Shown: positions 24,106 through 34,491, counted from the first letter of the stretch. The stretch is 64,000 nt of DNA from Streptomyces sp. V3I8 (GCF_030817535.1 NZ_JAUSZL010000002.1:496001-560000), one strand, 5' to 3'. Program-made: numbers and translations. The notes: generated by a model not told the origin, from the letters alone.

Positions 24106-25575
24106 ATGCGCGCCCTGCGATCGTCCTTCGCCGCTCTCGCCCTCTCTCTGACAACGATGTCGGCCCTGGTAGTGCAGGCCGCGCCACCCTCTTCGGCGGC
24201 TCCCTCGGCCGCGGCGGCGACGGTGTGCAACACGTACTGCGACGCCCGGGATCCGGCCCTGAGCGGCCAGGACCGCACACCTGTCACGGCCTCGCTCTTC
24301 TCGCGCTCGTTCGTGCTGCACTTCGACGACGCCGACGCGATGGGCTGGGCCTCCGTCGGCAACGGCAGCCCCGGGGACGAGGTGTGGATCGACCGCTCCT
24401 TCGACGGCGGCCGCACCTGGTCCTCGAACAGCAGACTGGGCGCCACCAGGATCCCGGCGGGCCGGACCGGCTGGCGGACACTGATGTACAACGTCGACGA
24501 CTGGGCGAACCACGGCGTCGGCGCCCTGCGCGCCTGCGGCAAGGCCGTCGACCGCGCCGACATCGTCTGCACGCCCTGGGCCCGGTCCACCTGGAACGCC
24601 GCCGACCGGCGCACCGCGGCGGCCACCGCGCAGATGCAGTTCTACAACTACGGCACCGGTCTGTTCGACACCACCGGCTGGTGGAACTCCGCCAATGCGC
24701 TGCACTCCGTCATCGACAACATCCGGGTCACCGGGATGCAGAGCTACCGGTACGCCATCGCCCGCACCTACGACCTGCAACTCAACTCGGCCGAGGGGCA
24801 GTTCCGCAACGAGTACATCGACGACACCGGCTGGTGGGGCCTGACGTGGATCGCGGCGTACGACCTCACCGGCGACCCCCGCTACCTGGCCACGGCCCGG
24901 GCGGACGCGGACCACATGGCCCGCTACTGGGACAGCACCTGCGGCGGCGGGGTGTGGTGGACCACCGCGAAGACGGTCAAGAACGCCATCCCCAACTCCC
25001 TCTACATCGAGCTCAACGCGGCCCTGCACAACCGCATCCCGGGTGACACCACCTACCTGCAGCGGGCGAAGGCGGACTGGAACTGGTTCCAGGGCACCGG
25101 CATGATCAACGCCGACCAGACGGTGAGCGACGGTCTCAGCACGAGCACCTGCAAGCTCGGCGACAGCACGGTCTGGTCCTACAACCAGGGCCAGCTCATC
25201 GGCGGTCTGACCGAGCTGCACCGCGCCACCGGCGACGCCTCCGTGCTCGCCGCCGCCCGCCGGATCGCCGATGCCAACACCGTCTCCGCCAAGCTCAACA
25301 CCCCGGCCGGCATCCTCAGGGACCCCTGCGAGAACGGTGACTGCGGCGGCGACGGAGCGTCCTTCAAGGGGGCCGACGTACGCGGCCTGGCGAAACTCAA
25401 CGCGGCCCTGTCCGACCGCCCCTACACGGCCTACCTCGCCAAGCAGGCCGCGCAGGCCCACGCCACCGACCGCAACGCCCTCGACCAGTACGGCCTGCGC
25501 TGGTACGGCCCGCTGGACAAGACGGACGCGGCACGCCAGCACAGCGCACTCGACCTGATGAACGCGGCGTCCTGA
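24106..25575 (+). CDS. Secreted GH76 alpha-1,6-mannanase family protein
   Basis: 489 residues. A signal peptide ([22 protein letters not shown]) is followed by a jellyroll-like region and a helical catalytic domain. The family's catalytic Asp pair is in [22 protein letters not shown] (around residue 245). GGGVWW and [11 protein letters not shown] are further GH76 landmarks. Four cysteines in pairs (CNTYC; CENGDC) suggest disulfides. Substrate: alpha-1,6-mannan backbone of fungal or actinobacterial wall polymers. It is divergent from the LacI-headed operon. It is somewhat longer than single-domain GH76 enzymes because of the N-terminal region (residues 40-170). Confidence 0.87.
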   Translation: MRALRSSFAALALSLTTMSALVVQAAPPSSAAPSAAAATVCNTYCDARDPALSGQDRTPVTASLFSRSFVLHFDDADAMGWASVGNGSPGDEVWIDRSFDGGRTWSSNSRLGATRIPAGRTGWRTLMYNVDDWANHGVGALRACGKAVDRADIVCTPWARSTWNAADRRTAAATAQMQFYNYGTGLFDTTGWWNSANALHSVIDNIRVTGMQSYRYAIARTYDLQLNSAEGQFRNEYIDDTGWWGLTWIAAYDLTGDPRYLATARADADHMARYWDSTCGGGVWWTTAKTVKNAIPNSLYIELNAALHNRIPGDTTYLQRAKADWNWFQGTGMINADQTVSDGLSTSTCKLGDSTVWSYNQGQLIGGLTELHRATGDASVLAAARRIADANTVSAKLNTPAGILRDPCENGDCGGDGASFKGADVRGLAKLNAALSDRPYTAYLAKQAAQAHATDRNALDQYGLRWYGPLDKTDAARQHSALDLMNAAS

Positions 25576-25688
25576 GCGCTGCCGCCCGGTGTCCGGCGGA
25601 AGCCGGCCACATGACCCGGGCGCGGGGTGGAACTCCGTAAGGCACATGTGTCCGAGGGACGGACGCACAGGACGGACGGAGCTGACCG

Positions 25689-26339
25689 ATGTCGGTCGAC
25701 CTGACTGGTTTCCTCGCCGTGGTGCTGCTCGCCTACCTGATCCCGGGTCCCGACTTCCTGGTCGTCGTGCGGGCGGCCGCCCGGCGCCCCGCGCTGGGCA
25801 GGGCGGCCGGTCTGGGCGCCCAGGCCGGGCTGTGCGTCCATATGTGCGCGGCCGCCCTGGGCCTCTCCGCCGTCGCCACCCGCTCGGCGCTCGCCTTCAC
25901 GGTGATCAAGCTGGCGGGCGCCGCCTACCTGGTCTTCCTGGGCGTCCGTGCGCTCCTCGACGCCCGCCGCCGCGACCACGACAGGTCCGCCCCGCCCCCG
26001 AGGACAGCGGTGGGCGGTCCCGCCGCCGCACCCGGTCGGCAGCTCACCCGGCGCGACAGCTTCCTGCAGGGCTTCCTCACCAATGTGCTCAATCCCAAGG
26101 CGGCCCTGTTCTTCCTCAGCGTCCTCCCGCAGTTCGTCGGCCACGGGGGTTCCCCGACCCGGCAGATCTTCCTGCTGGGCGTCCTCGACGTGGCCGTCGG
26201 AGTCGTCTACTGGCTCGCCCTGGTGAGCGTCGCCGGGCGCCTGCGCACCGCTTTCGGCCCGGCGTGCCGTCGCCGCTGGGAACTCGTGAGCGGCTGGCTG
26301 TTCATCGCGATCGGAGTCGGTGTCGCGGCGACCGAGTGA
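25689..26339 (+). CDS. LysE/RhtB-family amino-acid exporter
   Basis: 216 residues with six hydrophobic segments. The N-terminal signature is LLAYLIPGPDFLVVVRAA. The central GFLTNVLNPKAALFFLSVLPQFV is diagnostic for the LysE/RhtB superfamily. A basic Pro-rich loop separates segments 3 and 4. The predicted function is efflux of an amino acid or analogue through the plasma membrane. A minus-strand TetR stump begins beyond its 3' end. No regulator of the usual LysG type is adjacent. Confidence 0.85.
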   Translation: MSVDLTGFLAVVLLAYLIPGPDFLVVVRAAARRPALGRAAGLGAQAGLCVHMCAAALGLSAVATRSALAFTVIKLAGAAYLVFLGVRALLDARRRDHDRSAPPPRTAVGGPAAAPGRQLTRRDSFLQGFLTNVLNPKAALFFLSVLPQFVGHGGSPTRQIFLLGVLDVAVGVVYWLALVSVAGRLRTAFGPACRRRWELVSGWLFIAIGVGVAATE

Positions 26340-26429
26340 CGCTCGCGACGCCGCCCCGGCGCCGCCTCGATGTGGGCCGCTCTCCGCGCGGCTGCGGCGG
26401 CCGGACCCGAAGCGCCCGCCGTGGATCCG

Positions 26430-26692
26430 CCGGCAGGGCCGGGTCCCGTCGGCGCGGCGGCGGTGGCCATGGCGTCCCGGAGCCGGGCGAACCCCTCGCG
26501 CACCAGGGTGAGCAGGATGTCGTCGCGGCCGGTGAAGTACCGGTGGGCGAAGTTCGCGGAGTACTCGATCCCGTCGGCCGGCCGGCGCATGGTCACCGCG
26601 TCCCACCCGTCACGGCGGGCCACGTCACGGGCCGGGGACAGGATCGGCCTGCGCGCGTCGGCCCGTTTCCGTTCCCGGCGTCGCCGCGCACG
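26430..26692 (-). pseudogene. TetR-family regulator, N-terminal remnant
   Basis: The minus-strand frame gives RRPILSPARDVARRDGWDAVTMRRPADGIEYSA, then NFAHRYFTGRDDILLTLVREGFARLRDAM. That is a complete TetR HTH and the start of helix 4. It then degenerates into a Pro/Ala-rich run with no effector domain. The first residues run straight out of the SnoaL remnant without a start codon region. It looks like decay after a deletion. Confidence 0.65.
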
Positions 26693-26739
26693 CGTCGGTG
26701 CCGTTGTCGGCCCGGACCCTCCCTGTTCGTCGTGTGTCG

Positions 26740-26970
26740 CCGGCCCGCTGCGCGAAGAACGCCTGTTCGTCGAGCTGGTCCCAGTGCTCGACGGCCATCC
26801 CGTCGACGACGCGCCGGATGCCGGTCGAGTGCATCGTCACCGGGCGGCCGGTGGGCGGCAGTCCCATGAACGGGCCCTGGAAGGTCGCCCGGTAGGTGAA
26901 GCGGCCCGCGACCCGGCCGTCGTCGACGTGCACGTTGTGGTTGACGCAGTCCCCGGCGACCGAACCAAGG
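26740..26970 (-). pseudogene. SnoaL-like ester cyclase, C-terminal remnant
   Basis: The frame encodes VAGRFTYRATFQGPFMGLPPTGRPV, then MHSTGIRRVVDGMAVEHWDQLDEQAFFAQ. This is the second half of SnoaL-type cyclases, including the HWDQ strand. The first half of the fold is missing, and upstream sequence is unrelated. The downstream frame runs on without similarity. Confidence 0.6.
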
Positions 26971-27001
26971 AGTACGGATCTCGAGGGCGACAGCCCGGCG
27001 G

Positions 27002-27496
27002 TCAGTGGGCCGACGAGCCGCGGACCTGGTCCAGGTGGATGGCCAGGCCCTGGTCGGCGCCGAGCCACAACTTGTGGCCCGGCTGGAGTTCGGCCAGGCG
27101 CGGAGTGTCGAACTGGATGGCGGTGTCGGTGCCGGGGTTGACCGTGAGCAGGGCGCGCTCCAGCAGCCAGTGCGGTTCGGAGCCGACCTCCAGGCGCAGG
27201 TAGAGCGGTCGGTGCGCCAGGTCGGCCAGGGTCAGCCGGGGTGTGCGCGGGTCGTTCATCCAGCTGTGGTCGACATCGGTGCCCTCTCCCAGCGTGAAGG
27301 TGGTCTGCGTACCGCGCGCGAACTCGTCGCCGCCCTTCGCCAGCCGGAACTCCCGTCCCCCCAAGCCCAGGTGGACGCGGCTGATCGCGTCCGTCGACAC
27401 CTCGTCCGCCGCCAGGACCTGGACCCTGATCTGGGTGATCAGCGCTGTCGAGGGTGCCGGCTGCTCCCGGTCGGTCGCGGATGCCGTGGTGGTCAT
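27002..27496 (-). CDS. Hypothetical protein, PLAT-like beta-sandwich (tentative)
   Basis: 164 residues, no signal peptide or membrane segment. After a short disordered N-terminus, alternating strands read LITQIRVQVLAADEVSTDA, RVHLGLGGREFRLAKGG, TQTTFTLGEG and PLYLRLEVGSEPHWLLERALLTVN. The order resembles PLAT/LH2 domains, but the match is weak. The ribosome site AAGGAG lies 6 nt before ATG 27496. It is divergent from GH43 across 253 bp. The function is unknown. Confidence 0.65.
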   Translation of the reverse strand: MTTTASATDREQPAPSTALITQIRVQVLAADEVSTDAISRVHLGLGGREFRLAKGGDEFARGTQTTFTLGEGTDVDHSWMNDPRTPRLTLADLAHRPLYLRLEVGSEPHWLLERALLTVNPGTDTAIQFDTPRLAELQPGHKLWLGADQGLAIHLDQVRGSSAH

Positions 27497-27749
27497 TCAG
27501 TCTCCTTGATGGTTTCCGCCCCGGAGGTGCAGAAGGCCACGGCTCACGCCGCGCGCTTCGGCGCCCGTACCCCTCCGCCTTGCCGGGCCGGAAGTTTCAA
27601 TTCCGCTATCCGCACATGTGAGTTACTAAGTGATATAAACGCGGCCGAAAGCGCCGGAAGTGCGCGGGCTGACGGCAACGGCGCCCATGCGCCATAAGCT
27701 CCTGCGAGCCGCGAGCGCATCTTCCCCACCACACCCACCAGGGACGGAC

Positions 27750-29300
27750 ATGGCACTCTTCGACAACCCCGTCATACCCGGCTTCAGCCCGGACCCGAGC
27801 ATCTGCCGGGTGGGCGACGACTACTACGTGGCGACGTCCAGTTTCGAGTACGCACCGGGCGTGCCCCTGTGGCACAGCCGCGACCTGGTCAACTGGCGGC
27901 TGATCGGGCACGCGCTGGACCGGCCCTCGCAACTGGCCCTGCCCGACACCGCGCCGTCGTCCACGGGGGTGTACGCGCCCACCCTGCGCCACCACGACGG
28001 CCTGTTCCAACTGATCACCACCGTGGTCGCCGGGGCGGGCAACGTCCTGGTGACCGCCGAGAACCCGGCGGGACCCTGGTCGGACCCGGTGCCGGTCGGC
28101 GTTCCCGGCATCGATCCCGACCTGGCCTGGGAGGAGGACGGGACCTGCTGGTGCGTGTACTCGGCGGACGGTATCCACGGGGTCCGCATCGACCCCTCGT
28201 CCGGCCGGCTGCTGGGCGATCCCGTGCCGATGTGGTCGGGCAGCGGACTGCAGTATCCCGAGGGCCCGCATCTGTACCGCGTCGGCGACTGGTGGTACCT
28301 CCTGCTGTCGGAGGGCGGCACCGAGCGCGGCCACGCCCTGTCGGTGGCCAGGTCCCGTACGCTGCCGGGGCCGTTCGAGCCGCACCCGGCCAACCCCGTG
28401 CTGTCGCACCGCAGTACGGACCATCCGGTGCAGAACACCGGCCACGGCGACCTGGTCCAGGCACACGACGGGAGTTGGTGGATCGTGCTGCTGGGCACCA
28501 GGCCCCGCGGTGACACCCCGATGTACCACGGCATGGGCCGGGAGACGTTCCTGGCGCCGGTGCGGTGGGAGGACGGATGGCCGCTGCCGGGCCCGGTGGA
28601 GCTGCGGGCGCAGGCACCGGCGCTCGAACCGCACCCCTGGCCGCGGGAGCCGGACCGGGACGACTTCGACTCCCCCGCCCTCGCGCCCTGCTGGGTGTCG
28701 CCGCGCCGGAGCGACCCGGAAGCCGTCCGTCCCGGCGAACGGCCCGGCCACCTGGTCCTGCACGCCCGCGCCGACAGCCTCGACACACCCGGCGCGCTCT
28801 TCGTCGGCCGCCGCCAGCGCGACCCCGACTGCACGGCGCGCACGCTCGTCGACGTCGCGGGGGACGGCCGGGGCGGTCTCGCCGTCCGCCTGGACGAGGC
28901 GCACCACTACGAGGTGGAGGTGGGTGACGGTACGGTCCGCGCGGTCGCCAGGATCGGCCCGCTGAGCCGTGCGATCGCCGAACGACCGGTCCCCGCAGGC
29001 CCGTTGACGCTGCGGATCGACGTCACGACCTCCGACGTCCTGCCGCCCACGATCACTTCCCGCGACCCGCAGTCACCGCCCCCGCCCGGCCTGCGCGGCG
29101 GCGGCCCCGACACCCTGCGCCTGGGGTACGAGACGGACGGCGGCCACTTCGAGGTCCTCGCCGAACTCGACGGCCGCTACCTCACGACCGAGGTGGCGGG
29201 CGGATTCACCGGCCGCGTCATCGGCATGTACGCCACGCGAGGCGCCGCGGCCTTCGACTGGTTCGAGCTGCGGCCCGCCCGACCCGGCGGAGAAGGGTGA
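27750..29300 (+). CDS. GH43 beta-xylosidase/arabinofuranosidase, cytoplasmic
   Basis: 516 residues. The catalytic triad of GH43 is visible: base Asp in GFSPDPSICR, pKa-modulating Asp in GIDPDLAWE, acid Glu in YPEGPHLYR. A C-terminal concanavalin-like domain typical of long GH43 xylosidases follows (VDVAGDGRGGLAVRLDEAHHYEVEVGDG, later FTGRVIGMYATRGAAAFDWFEL). There is no signal peptide, so it should hydrolyse imported xylo- or arabino-oligosaccharides. A Pro-rich insert (PQSPPPPGLRGG) lies late in that domain. A weak inverted repeat CGGAA-N7-TTCCG (27589-27605) and an AT-rich stretch lie upstream. Confidence 0.9.
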   Translation: MALFDNPVIPGFSPDPSICRVGDDYYVATSSFEYAPGVPLWHSRDLVNWRLIGHALDRPSQLALPDTAPSSTGVYAPTLRHHDGLFQLITTVVAGAGNVLVTAENPAGPWSDPVPVGVPGIDPDLAWEEDGTCWCVYSADGIHGVRIDPSSGRLLGDPVPMWSGSGLQYPEGPHLYRVGDWWYLLLSEGGTERGHALSVARSRTLPGPFEPHPANPVLSHRSTDHPVQNTGHGDLVQAHDGSWWIVLLGTRPRGDTPMYHGMGRETFLAPVRWEDGWPLPGPVELRAQAPALEPHPWPREPDRDDFDSPALAPCWVSPRRSDPEAVRPGERPGHLVLHARADSLDTPGALFVGRRQRDPDCTARTLVDVAGDGRGGLAVRLDEAHHYEVEVGDGTVRAVARIGPLSRAIAERPVPAGPLTLRIDVTTSDVLPPTITSRDPQSPPPPGLRGGGPDTLRLGYETDGGHFEVLAELDGRYLTTEVAGGFTGRVIGMYATRGAAAFDWFELRPARPGGEG

Positions 29301-29364
29301 ACGGGAAAGAGGAGGGCAAGCAGGAGAACCCACTCCTTGCCACTCTCAACTTATAGCGCACCGG

Positions 29365-29384
29365 GGGGCTTGCGGCAAGGCCCC
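29365..29384. promoter_or_regulatory. Rifamycin-associated-element-like inverted repeat
   Basis: GGGGCTTGCGGCAAGGCCCC is an imperfect inverted repeat 114 bp upstream of the helR-type start. From memory it agrees with the RAE described upstream of rifamycin-responsive genes of actinomycetes, including helR. The gene content behind it supports the call. Confidence 0.75.
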
Positions 29385-29498
29385 GGTCGTACCGCACAAT
29401 CGCTGTTCTTGAGGTCGTCACCTGCGGAAATGGGGATATGCGAAGTGCGAAGTGCGCGTGTTGTCGTCAGCTCACACCTTCCGGCCGGCGGCGGTGAC

Positions 29499-31665
29499 AT
29501 GGACTCATCGACCACCAGCGCGTTCGACCTGCCCGACCATCTCGCCGCGAAGGCCGACCCGCTGCTGATCGGCCGCGACGAGCGGCACTTCGCGGCCGTC
29601 GCGGAAAGCCTCGGGCAGACGACCGCCGAACTGTCCGGCCGGCTCGAGGCCGAGCGCCGGGCGCCCGGCGGCACCGGCCGGGAGGCGATGGAGCGGGATG
29701 CGGAGATCCACCGGCTGACCGTCCGTCTGCGCGCCCTGAGCCGCTTCGGCCTGGACCTGTGTCTGGGGCACATCGTCGGCGCCGACGGCTCCGAGCCCCT
29801 GTACATCGGGCGGCTCGGCCTCACCGACAGCGGCGGGAACAGGCTGCTGACCGACTGGCGCTCCCCCGCGGCGGAGCCGTTCTTCGCGGCGACCCACGCC
29901 GACCCGATGGGACTGGCGAGCCGCCGCAGGTACCGCTGGGCCAACGGCCGGATCAGCGACTACTGGGACGAGGTGTTCACCGCCGAAGGACTGGAGGGGC
30001 ACGCCGCGCTCGACGACCACTCCGCCTTCGTCGCGAGCCTGGGCAGCACCCGCTCGCCCCGGATGCGGGACGTGCTGACCACCATCCAGGCCGACCAGGA
30101 CGCCATCATCCGCGCGGGCTCCCGCGGCGCCCTCGTGGTCGACGGCGGCCCGGGTACGGGCAAGACCGTCGTCGCCCTGCACCGGTCGGCCTACCTCCTC
30201 TACTCCGACCCGCGGCTGGGCCACCGCCGGGGCGGTGTGCTGTTCGTCGGCCCGCACCAGCCCTACCTGGCCTACGTCGCCGACGTCCTGCCCAGTCTCG
30301 GCGAGGAGGGCGTGCAGACCTGCACCCTGCGGGACCTCGTCGCCGAGGGGGCCGGGGCGCCGGACGAGACCGACCCGGACGTGGCCGCCCTGAAATCGTC
30401 CGCGGACATGGTGCGGGCGGTCGAGAAGGCCGTCCGGTTCTACGAGACACCGCCCACCGGGGACCTGGTCGTCACGACCCCCTGGGCCGACATCCCGCTG
30501 AGCGCCGACGACTGGGCCGAGGCCTTCGGGGCACCGGGACCCGGTACGCCGCACAACGAGGCACGCGAGCAGGTCTGGGAGGCCCTGTGCGCGATCCTGC
30601 TGGACAAGCACGACGGCGACGTCCCGCCCGAGGTGTTCCGCGGGTCGCTGCTGCGCGACGAGGAGCTGACCGCGGCCCTGAACGGCGCGTGGCCGCTGCT
30701 CGAGGCCGCCGACGTCGTCGGGGACCTGTGGTCCGTGCCCGCCTACCTGCGGATGTGCGCCCCCTGGCTCGGCCCCGACGACGTACGGAAACTGCGGCGC
30801 GCGGACCCGCAGGCGTGGACGGTGTCCGACCTGCCGATCCTGGACGCGGCACGGCAGCGGCTCGGCGACCCGCTGACGGTCCGGCGCAGGCGCCGGCAGG
30901 AGGCGGTCCTGGCCGCCCAGCGCGAGCGGATGACGCAGGTGGTCGACAACCTGATCGAGGCGGCCACCGCCTCCGGCGCCGACGGGGACGAGGGCATGGG
31001 CCTGGTGCGGATGCTGCGCGGCGAGGACGCCGGGGTCAGCCTGGTCGACGAGTCCGAGCTGGTCACCGCCGATCCGGACCTGCTCGCCGGCCCGTTCGCG
31101 CACATCGTCGTGGACGAGGCCCAGGAGCTGACCGACGCCGAGTGGCAGATGCTGCTGCTGCGCTGCCCGTCCCGGAGCTTCACCATCGTCGGGGACCGCG
31201 CCCAGGCCAGGCACGGGTTCACCGAGTCGTGGCGGGAGCGGCTGGAGCGGATCGGGCTCGACCGGATCGACGTGGCCTCGCTGGGCATCAACTACCGGAC
31301 GCCGCAGGAGGTCATGGCGGCGGCCGAGCCGGTCATCCGGGCCGCGCTCCCGGACGCCAACGTGCCCACCTCCATCCGCAGCAACGGCATCCCGGTCGTG
31401 CACGGATCCGTCGCGGACCGGGACGCGGTCCTCGACGACTGGCTGGATACGCGGGGCGACGGGATCGCCTGTGTCATCGGCGACCCCACGTTCCGGGCCG
31501 ACGCCGCGCGTGCGGTCGCTGACCCCGCGGCTGGCGAAGGGGCTCGAGTTCGACCTGGTCGTCCTCGTCGACCCGGCCGGGTTCGGCGAGGGCGTCGAAG
31601 GGGCGGTCGACCGCTATGTCGCGATGACCCGGGCGACCCAGCGCCTCGTCGTCCTGACGAGCTGA
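29499..31665 (+). pseudogene. helR: HelR/HelD-type RNA polymerase-associated helicase, frameshifted near 31500
   Basis: The frame from ATG 29499 carries the N-terminal arm (ERHFAAVAESLGQTTAEL) and YIGRLGLTD...LTDWRSPAAEPFF. It then has Walker A GGPGTGKTVVALHR (about residue 216), Walker B HIVVDEAQELTDAEW and GINYRTPQEV. After GDPTFR (about 31505) it loses similarity. The proper C-terminus RVRSLTPRLAKGLEFDLVV and RYVAMTRATQRLVVLTS, ending at 31665, is in the +1 frame. HelR displaces rifamycin from RNA polymerase, and the RAE upstream fits. As written the upstream frame runs on into the pyruvate oxidase gene. A sequencing error, a real mutation or recoding are all possible. Confidence 0.8.
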
Positions 31666-31736
31666 CGTTTCCTTCCACGCCGCACGGTTACCCAGGCACT
31701 GACCGGAGACGTCGCGGGAGCCGAAACGGAGTGACC

Positions 31737-33536
31737 ATGGCCGGCATGAAGGTGTCCGACTACATCCTGCAGCGCCTGCGTGAGTGGGACGTGGACCATG
31801 TCTTCGCCTACGCCGGCGACGGGATCAACGGGCTGCTGGCGGCCTGGGGCCGGGCGGAGAACAAGCCGAAGTTCGTCCAGGCGCGGCACGAGGAGATGGC
31901 CGCCTTCCAGGCCGTGGGGTACGCCAAGTTCTCCGGCAGGGTGGGCGTGTGCGCGGCCACCTCCGGACCGGGGGCGATCCACCTGCTGAACGGGCTGTAC
32001 GACGCGAAGCTCGACCACGTCCCGGTCGTGGCGCTGGTCGGGCAGACCGACCGCACCGCCATGGGCGGCTCGTACCAGCAGGAGGTGGACCTGGCGAGCC
32101 TGTACAAGGACGTCGCCTCGGAGTTCTGCGAGACGGCGACGGTGCCGGAACAGCTGCCGAACCTGATCGACCGGGCGATGCGCACCGCGTACGCGCGGCG
32201 CACCGTCACCGCGGTCATCCTGCCCGCCGACGTGCAGGAGCTGGACTACAGCCCGCCGACCCACGCGTTCAAGATGGTGCCGTCCAGCCTGGGCCTCGGG
32301 CGCTCCGCGCCGGTGCCGGCCGACGAGGACGTCCTGCGCGCCGCGCAGGTCCTGAACGCCGGGGAGAAGGTCGCCGTGCTGATCGGCCAGGGCGCCCGGG
32401 GAGCGCGCGCCGAGGTCGAGGAGCTGGCGGAGGTGCTCGGCGCCGGGGTCGCCAAGGCTCTGCTGGGCAAGGACGCACTGCCGGACGACCTGCCGTACGT
32501 GACCGGGTCCATCGGGCTGCTCGGCACCCGCCCGTCCTACGAGCTGATGCGGGACTGCGACACCCTGCTGGTGGTCGGCTCCAGCTTCCCGTACACGCAG
32601 TTCCTGCCGGAGCTGGACCAGGCGCGGGCCGTCCAGATCGACATCGACCCGCACATGATCGGCCTGCGCTACCCCTTCGAGGTGAACCTCGTGGGGGACG
32701 CCGGCGAGACACTGCGCGCACTGCTGCCGCACCTGCGGCGCAAGGAGGGGCGCGCCTGGCGGGAGAAGATCGAGAAGAACGTCTCGCGCTGGTGGGAGGT
32801 CATGCAGCGGCGGGCCGCCGTGGACGCCGACCCGGTCAATCCCGAGTACGTCGTGCACGCCCTGGACGCCAGGCTGCCCGAGGACGCCGTCCTGGCCGCG
32901 GACTCCGGGTCGGCGGCCAACTGGTACGCCCGCCACCTGCGGCTGCGCGGCCGGATGCGCGGCTCCCTGTCCGGGACGCTGGCGACGATGGGGCCGGGCG
33001 TGCCGTACGCGATCGGCGCGAAGTTCGCCCACCCGGACCGGCCGGCGATCGCCCTCGTCGGGGACGGGGCCATGCAGATGAACGGCATGATGGAGATGGT
33101 GACGGCCGCCAAGTACTGCCACGAGTGGTCCGATCCGCGGCTGATCGTGGCCGTGCTCAACAACGGCGACCTCAACCAGGTCACCTGGGAGATGCGGGCC
33201 ATGTCCGGCGCCCCGCAGTTCGAGGAGTCGCAGCACATCCCCGACCTGCCCTACGCCGAGATCGCCCGCAGCTTCGGCCTGGACGGCGTACGCGTGGAGA
33301 AGCCGGAGCAGGTCGAGCCGGCCTGGGACCGGGCCCTGGCCGCCGACCGGCCCTTCGTCATCGATTTCCGCTGCGATCCGGCCGTGCCGCCGATCCCGCC
33401 GCACGCCACCCTGGACCAGATCGAGGCGGCGGCCTCGGCGATCCTGCACGGCGACAGCGACCGCGGTTCCGTGATCAGGCAGGGGTTCAAGGCCAAGGTG
33501 CAGGAGATGCTGCCCGGCGGGGACCGCTCCGAGTAG
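31737..33536 (+). CDS. poxB: Thiamine-diphosphate pyruvate oxidase/dehydrogenase (PoxB-like)
   Basis: 599 residues. The ThDP-activating Glu is in FVQARHEEMAAFQAVGYAK. The central domain holds the FAD/nucleotide region. The ThDP motif runs from GDGAMQMNGMMEM to LNNGDLNQ. Length and the C-terminus (QGFKAKVQEMLPGG) agree with PoxB-type enzymes, which decarboxylate pyruvate to acetate and pass electrons to quinone at the membrane, or with acetolactate-synthase relatives. The start ATG 31737 has GGAG 5 nt upstream. It lies 71 bp after the true helR stop and in the same frame as the upstream helR part. Confidence 0.88.
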   Translation: MAGMKVSDYILQRLREWDVDHVFAYAGDGINGLLAAWGRAENKPKFVQARHEEMAAFQAVGYAKFSGRVGVCAATSGPGAIHLLNGLYDAKLDHVPVVALVGQTDRTAMGGSYQQEVDLASLYKDVASEFCETATVPEQLPNLIDRAMRTAYARRTVTAVILPADVQELDYSPPTHAFKMVPSSLGLGRSAPVPADEDVLRAAQVLNAGEKVAVLIGQGARGARAEVEELAEVLGAGVAKALLGKDALPDDLPYVTGSIGLLGTRPSYELMRDCDTLLVVGSSFPYTQFLPELDQARAVQIDIDPHMIGLRYPFEVNLVGDAGETLRALLPHLRRKEGRAWREKIEKNVSRWWEVMQRRAAVDADPVNPEYVVHALDARLPEDAVLAADSGSAANWYARHLRLRGRMRGSLSGTLATMGPGVPYAIGAKFAHPDRPAIALVGDGAMQMNGMMEMVTAAKYCHEWSDPRLIVAVLNNGDLNQVTWEMRAMSGAPQFEESQHIPDLPYAEIARSFGLDGVRVEKPEQVEPAWDRALAADRPFVIDFRCDPAVPPIPPHATLDQIEAAASAILHGDSDRGSVIRQGFKAKVQEMLPGGDRSE

Positions 33537-33711
33537 GTGAGCAGGTCATGGACGAGGACTTCGACCGGTCGTCCGGCCGTGCCGGTCGTACCGGGTGACC
33601 TCGCCCCCCGGCTCCCGCCCGTCCTGGGCCGAGGGGCCCGAGGGTCCGTCACGGACACCGAACCACTCCCCCGCCGGTCCGCGGGCGGGGGCGTCCTTCT
33701 AGGGTGCCGCC

Positions 33712-34491
33712 ATGGACTCGCAGCACTACCTCGCGCACCTGTTCTCCCTGGAAGGCCGGACCGCCCTGGTGACCGGGGGCAGCTCCGGCATCGGGCGCGG
33801 CATCGCTCAAGCCCTGGCCCGCGCCGGGGCGGACGTCGTGCTCGTGGCGCGCAAGGAGGCCGAACTGGCGGCCACCGCAGACGAGTTGACCGCTCTTGGT
33901 GCCCGGGCGGCCTGGGTCGGCGGGGACTTGAGCACCCGGGCGGGCGTACGCGACGCGGCCGAGCAGGCGGCCGGCGTCTTCGGCGAGCCCGACATCCTCG
34001 TCAACTGCGCCGGGATCAACCTGCGGCCGCCGATGAGCGAGCTGGGCGAGGAGGTCTGGGACGCCACCATGGCGCTGAACCTGGACGCGCCCTTCCTGCT
34101 GGGCCAGCGGTTCGGCCCGGCGATGGCCGAGCGGGGCTTCGGGCGGATCATCCACATCACCTCGCAGCAGGCGCACCGCGCCTTCGTCCAGAGCGGTGCC
34201 TACGGCGTCTCCAAGGGCGCGCTGGAGTCGCTGGCCCGTTCGCAGGCGGAGGCCTGGTCGCCGTACGGCGTCACGGTCAACACACTGGTGCCCGGTTTCG
34301 TGATGACACCGCTGAACCGGCGCCTGTCGTCCGACCCCGGAAAGGTGGCGGCCCTCGCGGCCCGCACGCTGGTTGGCCGCAACGGCCTGGCGGAGGACTT
34401 CGCGGGCGCGGCGGTCTTTCTGGCGAGCACGGCCTCGGCGTACGTCACCGGGCAGTCGCTGCATGTCGACGGCGGCTTCTCCGTCCACTGA
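33712..34491 (+). CDS. Short-chain dehydrogenase/reductase
   Basis: 259 residues, the classic SDR length. The cofactor loop is ALVTGGSSGIGRGIA, followed by NCAGIN in place of NNAG. The catalytic residues are Ser in HITSQQ and YGVSK. The end TASAYVTGQSLHVDGGFSV is canonical. Arg/Lys after the first strand (LVARKEAEL) suggests NADP. The substrate is unknown; the sequence resembles gluconate-5-dehydrogenase-like and 3-oxoacyl reductases. It has its own start 175 bp after poxB. Confidence 0.87.
   Translation: MDSQHYLAHLFSLEGRTALVTGGSSGIGRGIAQALARAGADVVLVARKEAELAATADELTALGARAAWVGGDLSTRAGVRDAAEQAAGVFGEPDILVNCAGINLRPPMSELGEEVWDATMALNLDAPFLLGQRFGPAMAERGFGRIIHITSQQAHRAFVQSGAYGVSKGALESLARSQAEAWSPYGVTVNTLVPGFVMTPLNRRLSSDPGKVAALAARTLVGRNGLAEDFAGAAVFLASTASAYVTGQSLHVDGGFSVH

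Noticed and set aside
29337..33536. Single 1399-residue helicase-oxidase fusion protein
   Set aside because: The joining segment has no family similarity, the true helR C-terminus lies in the +1 frame and poxB has its own ribosome site and start. A frameshift explains it better, although translation as a fusion cannot be excluded.
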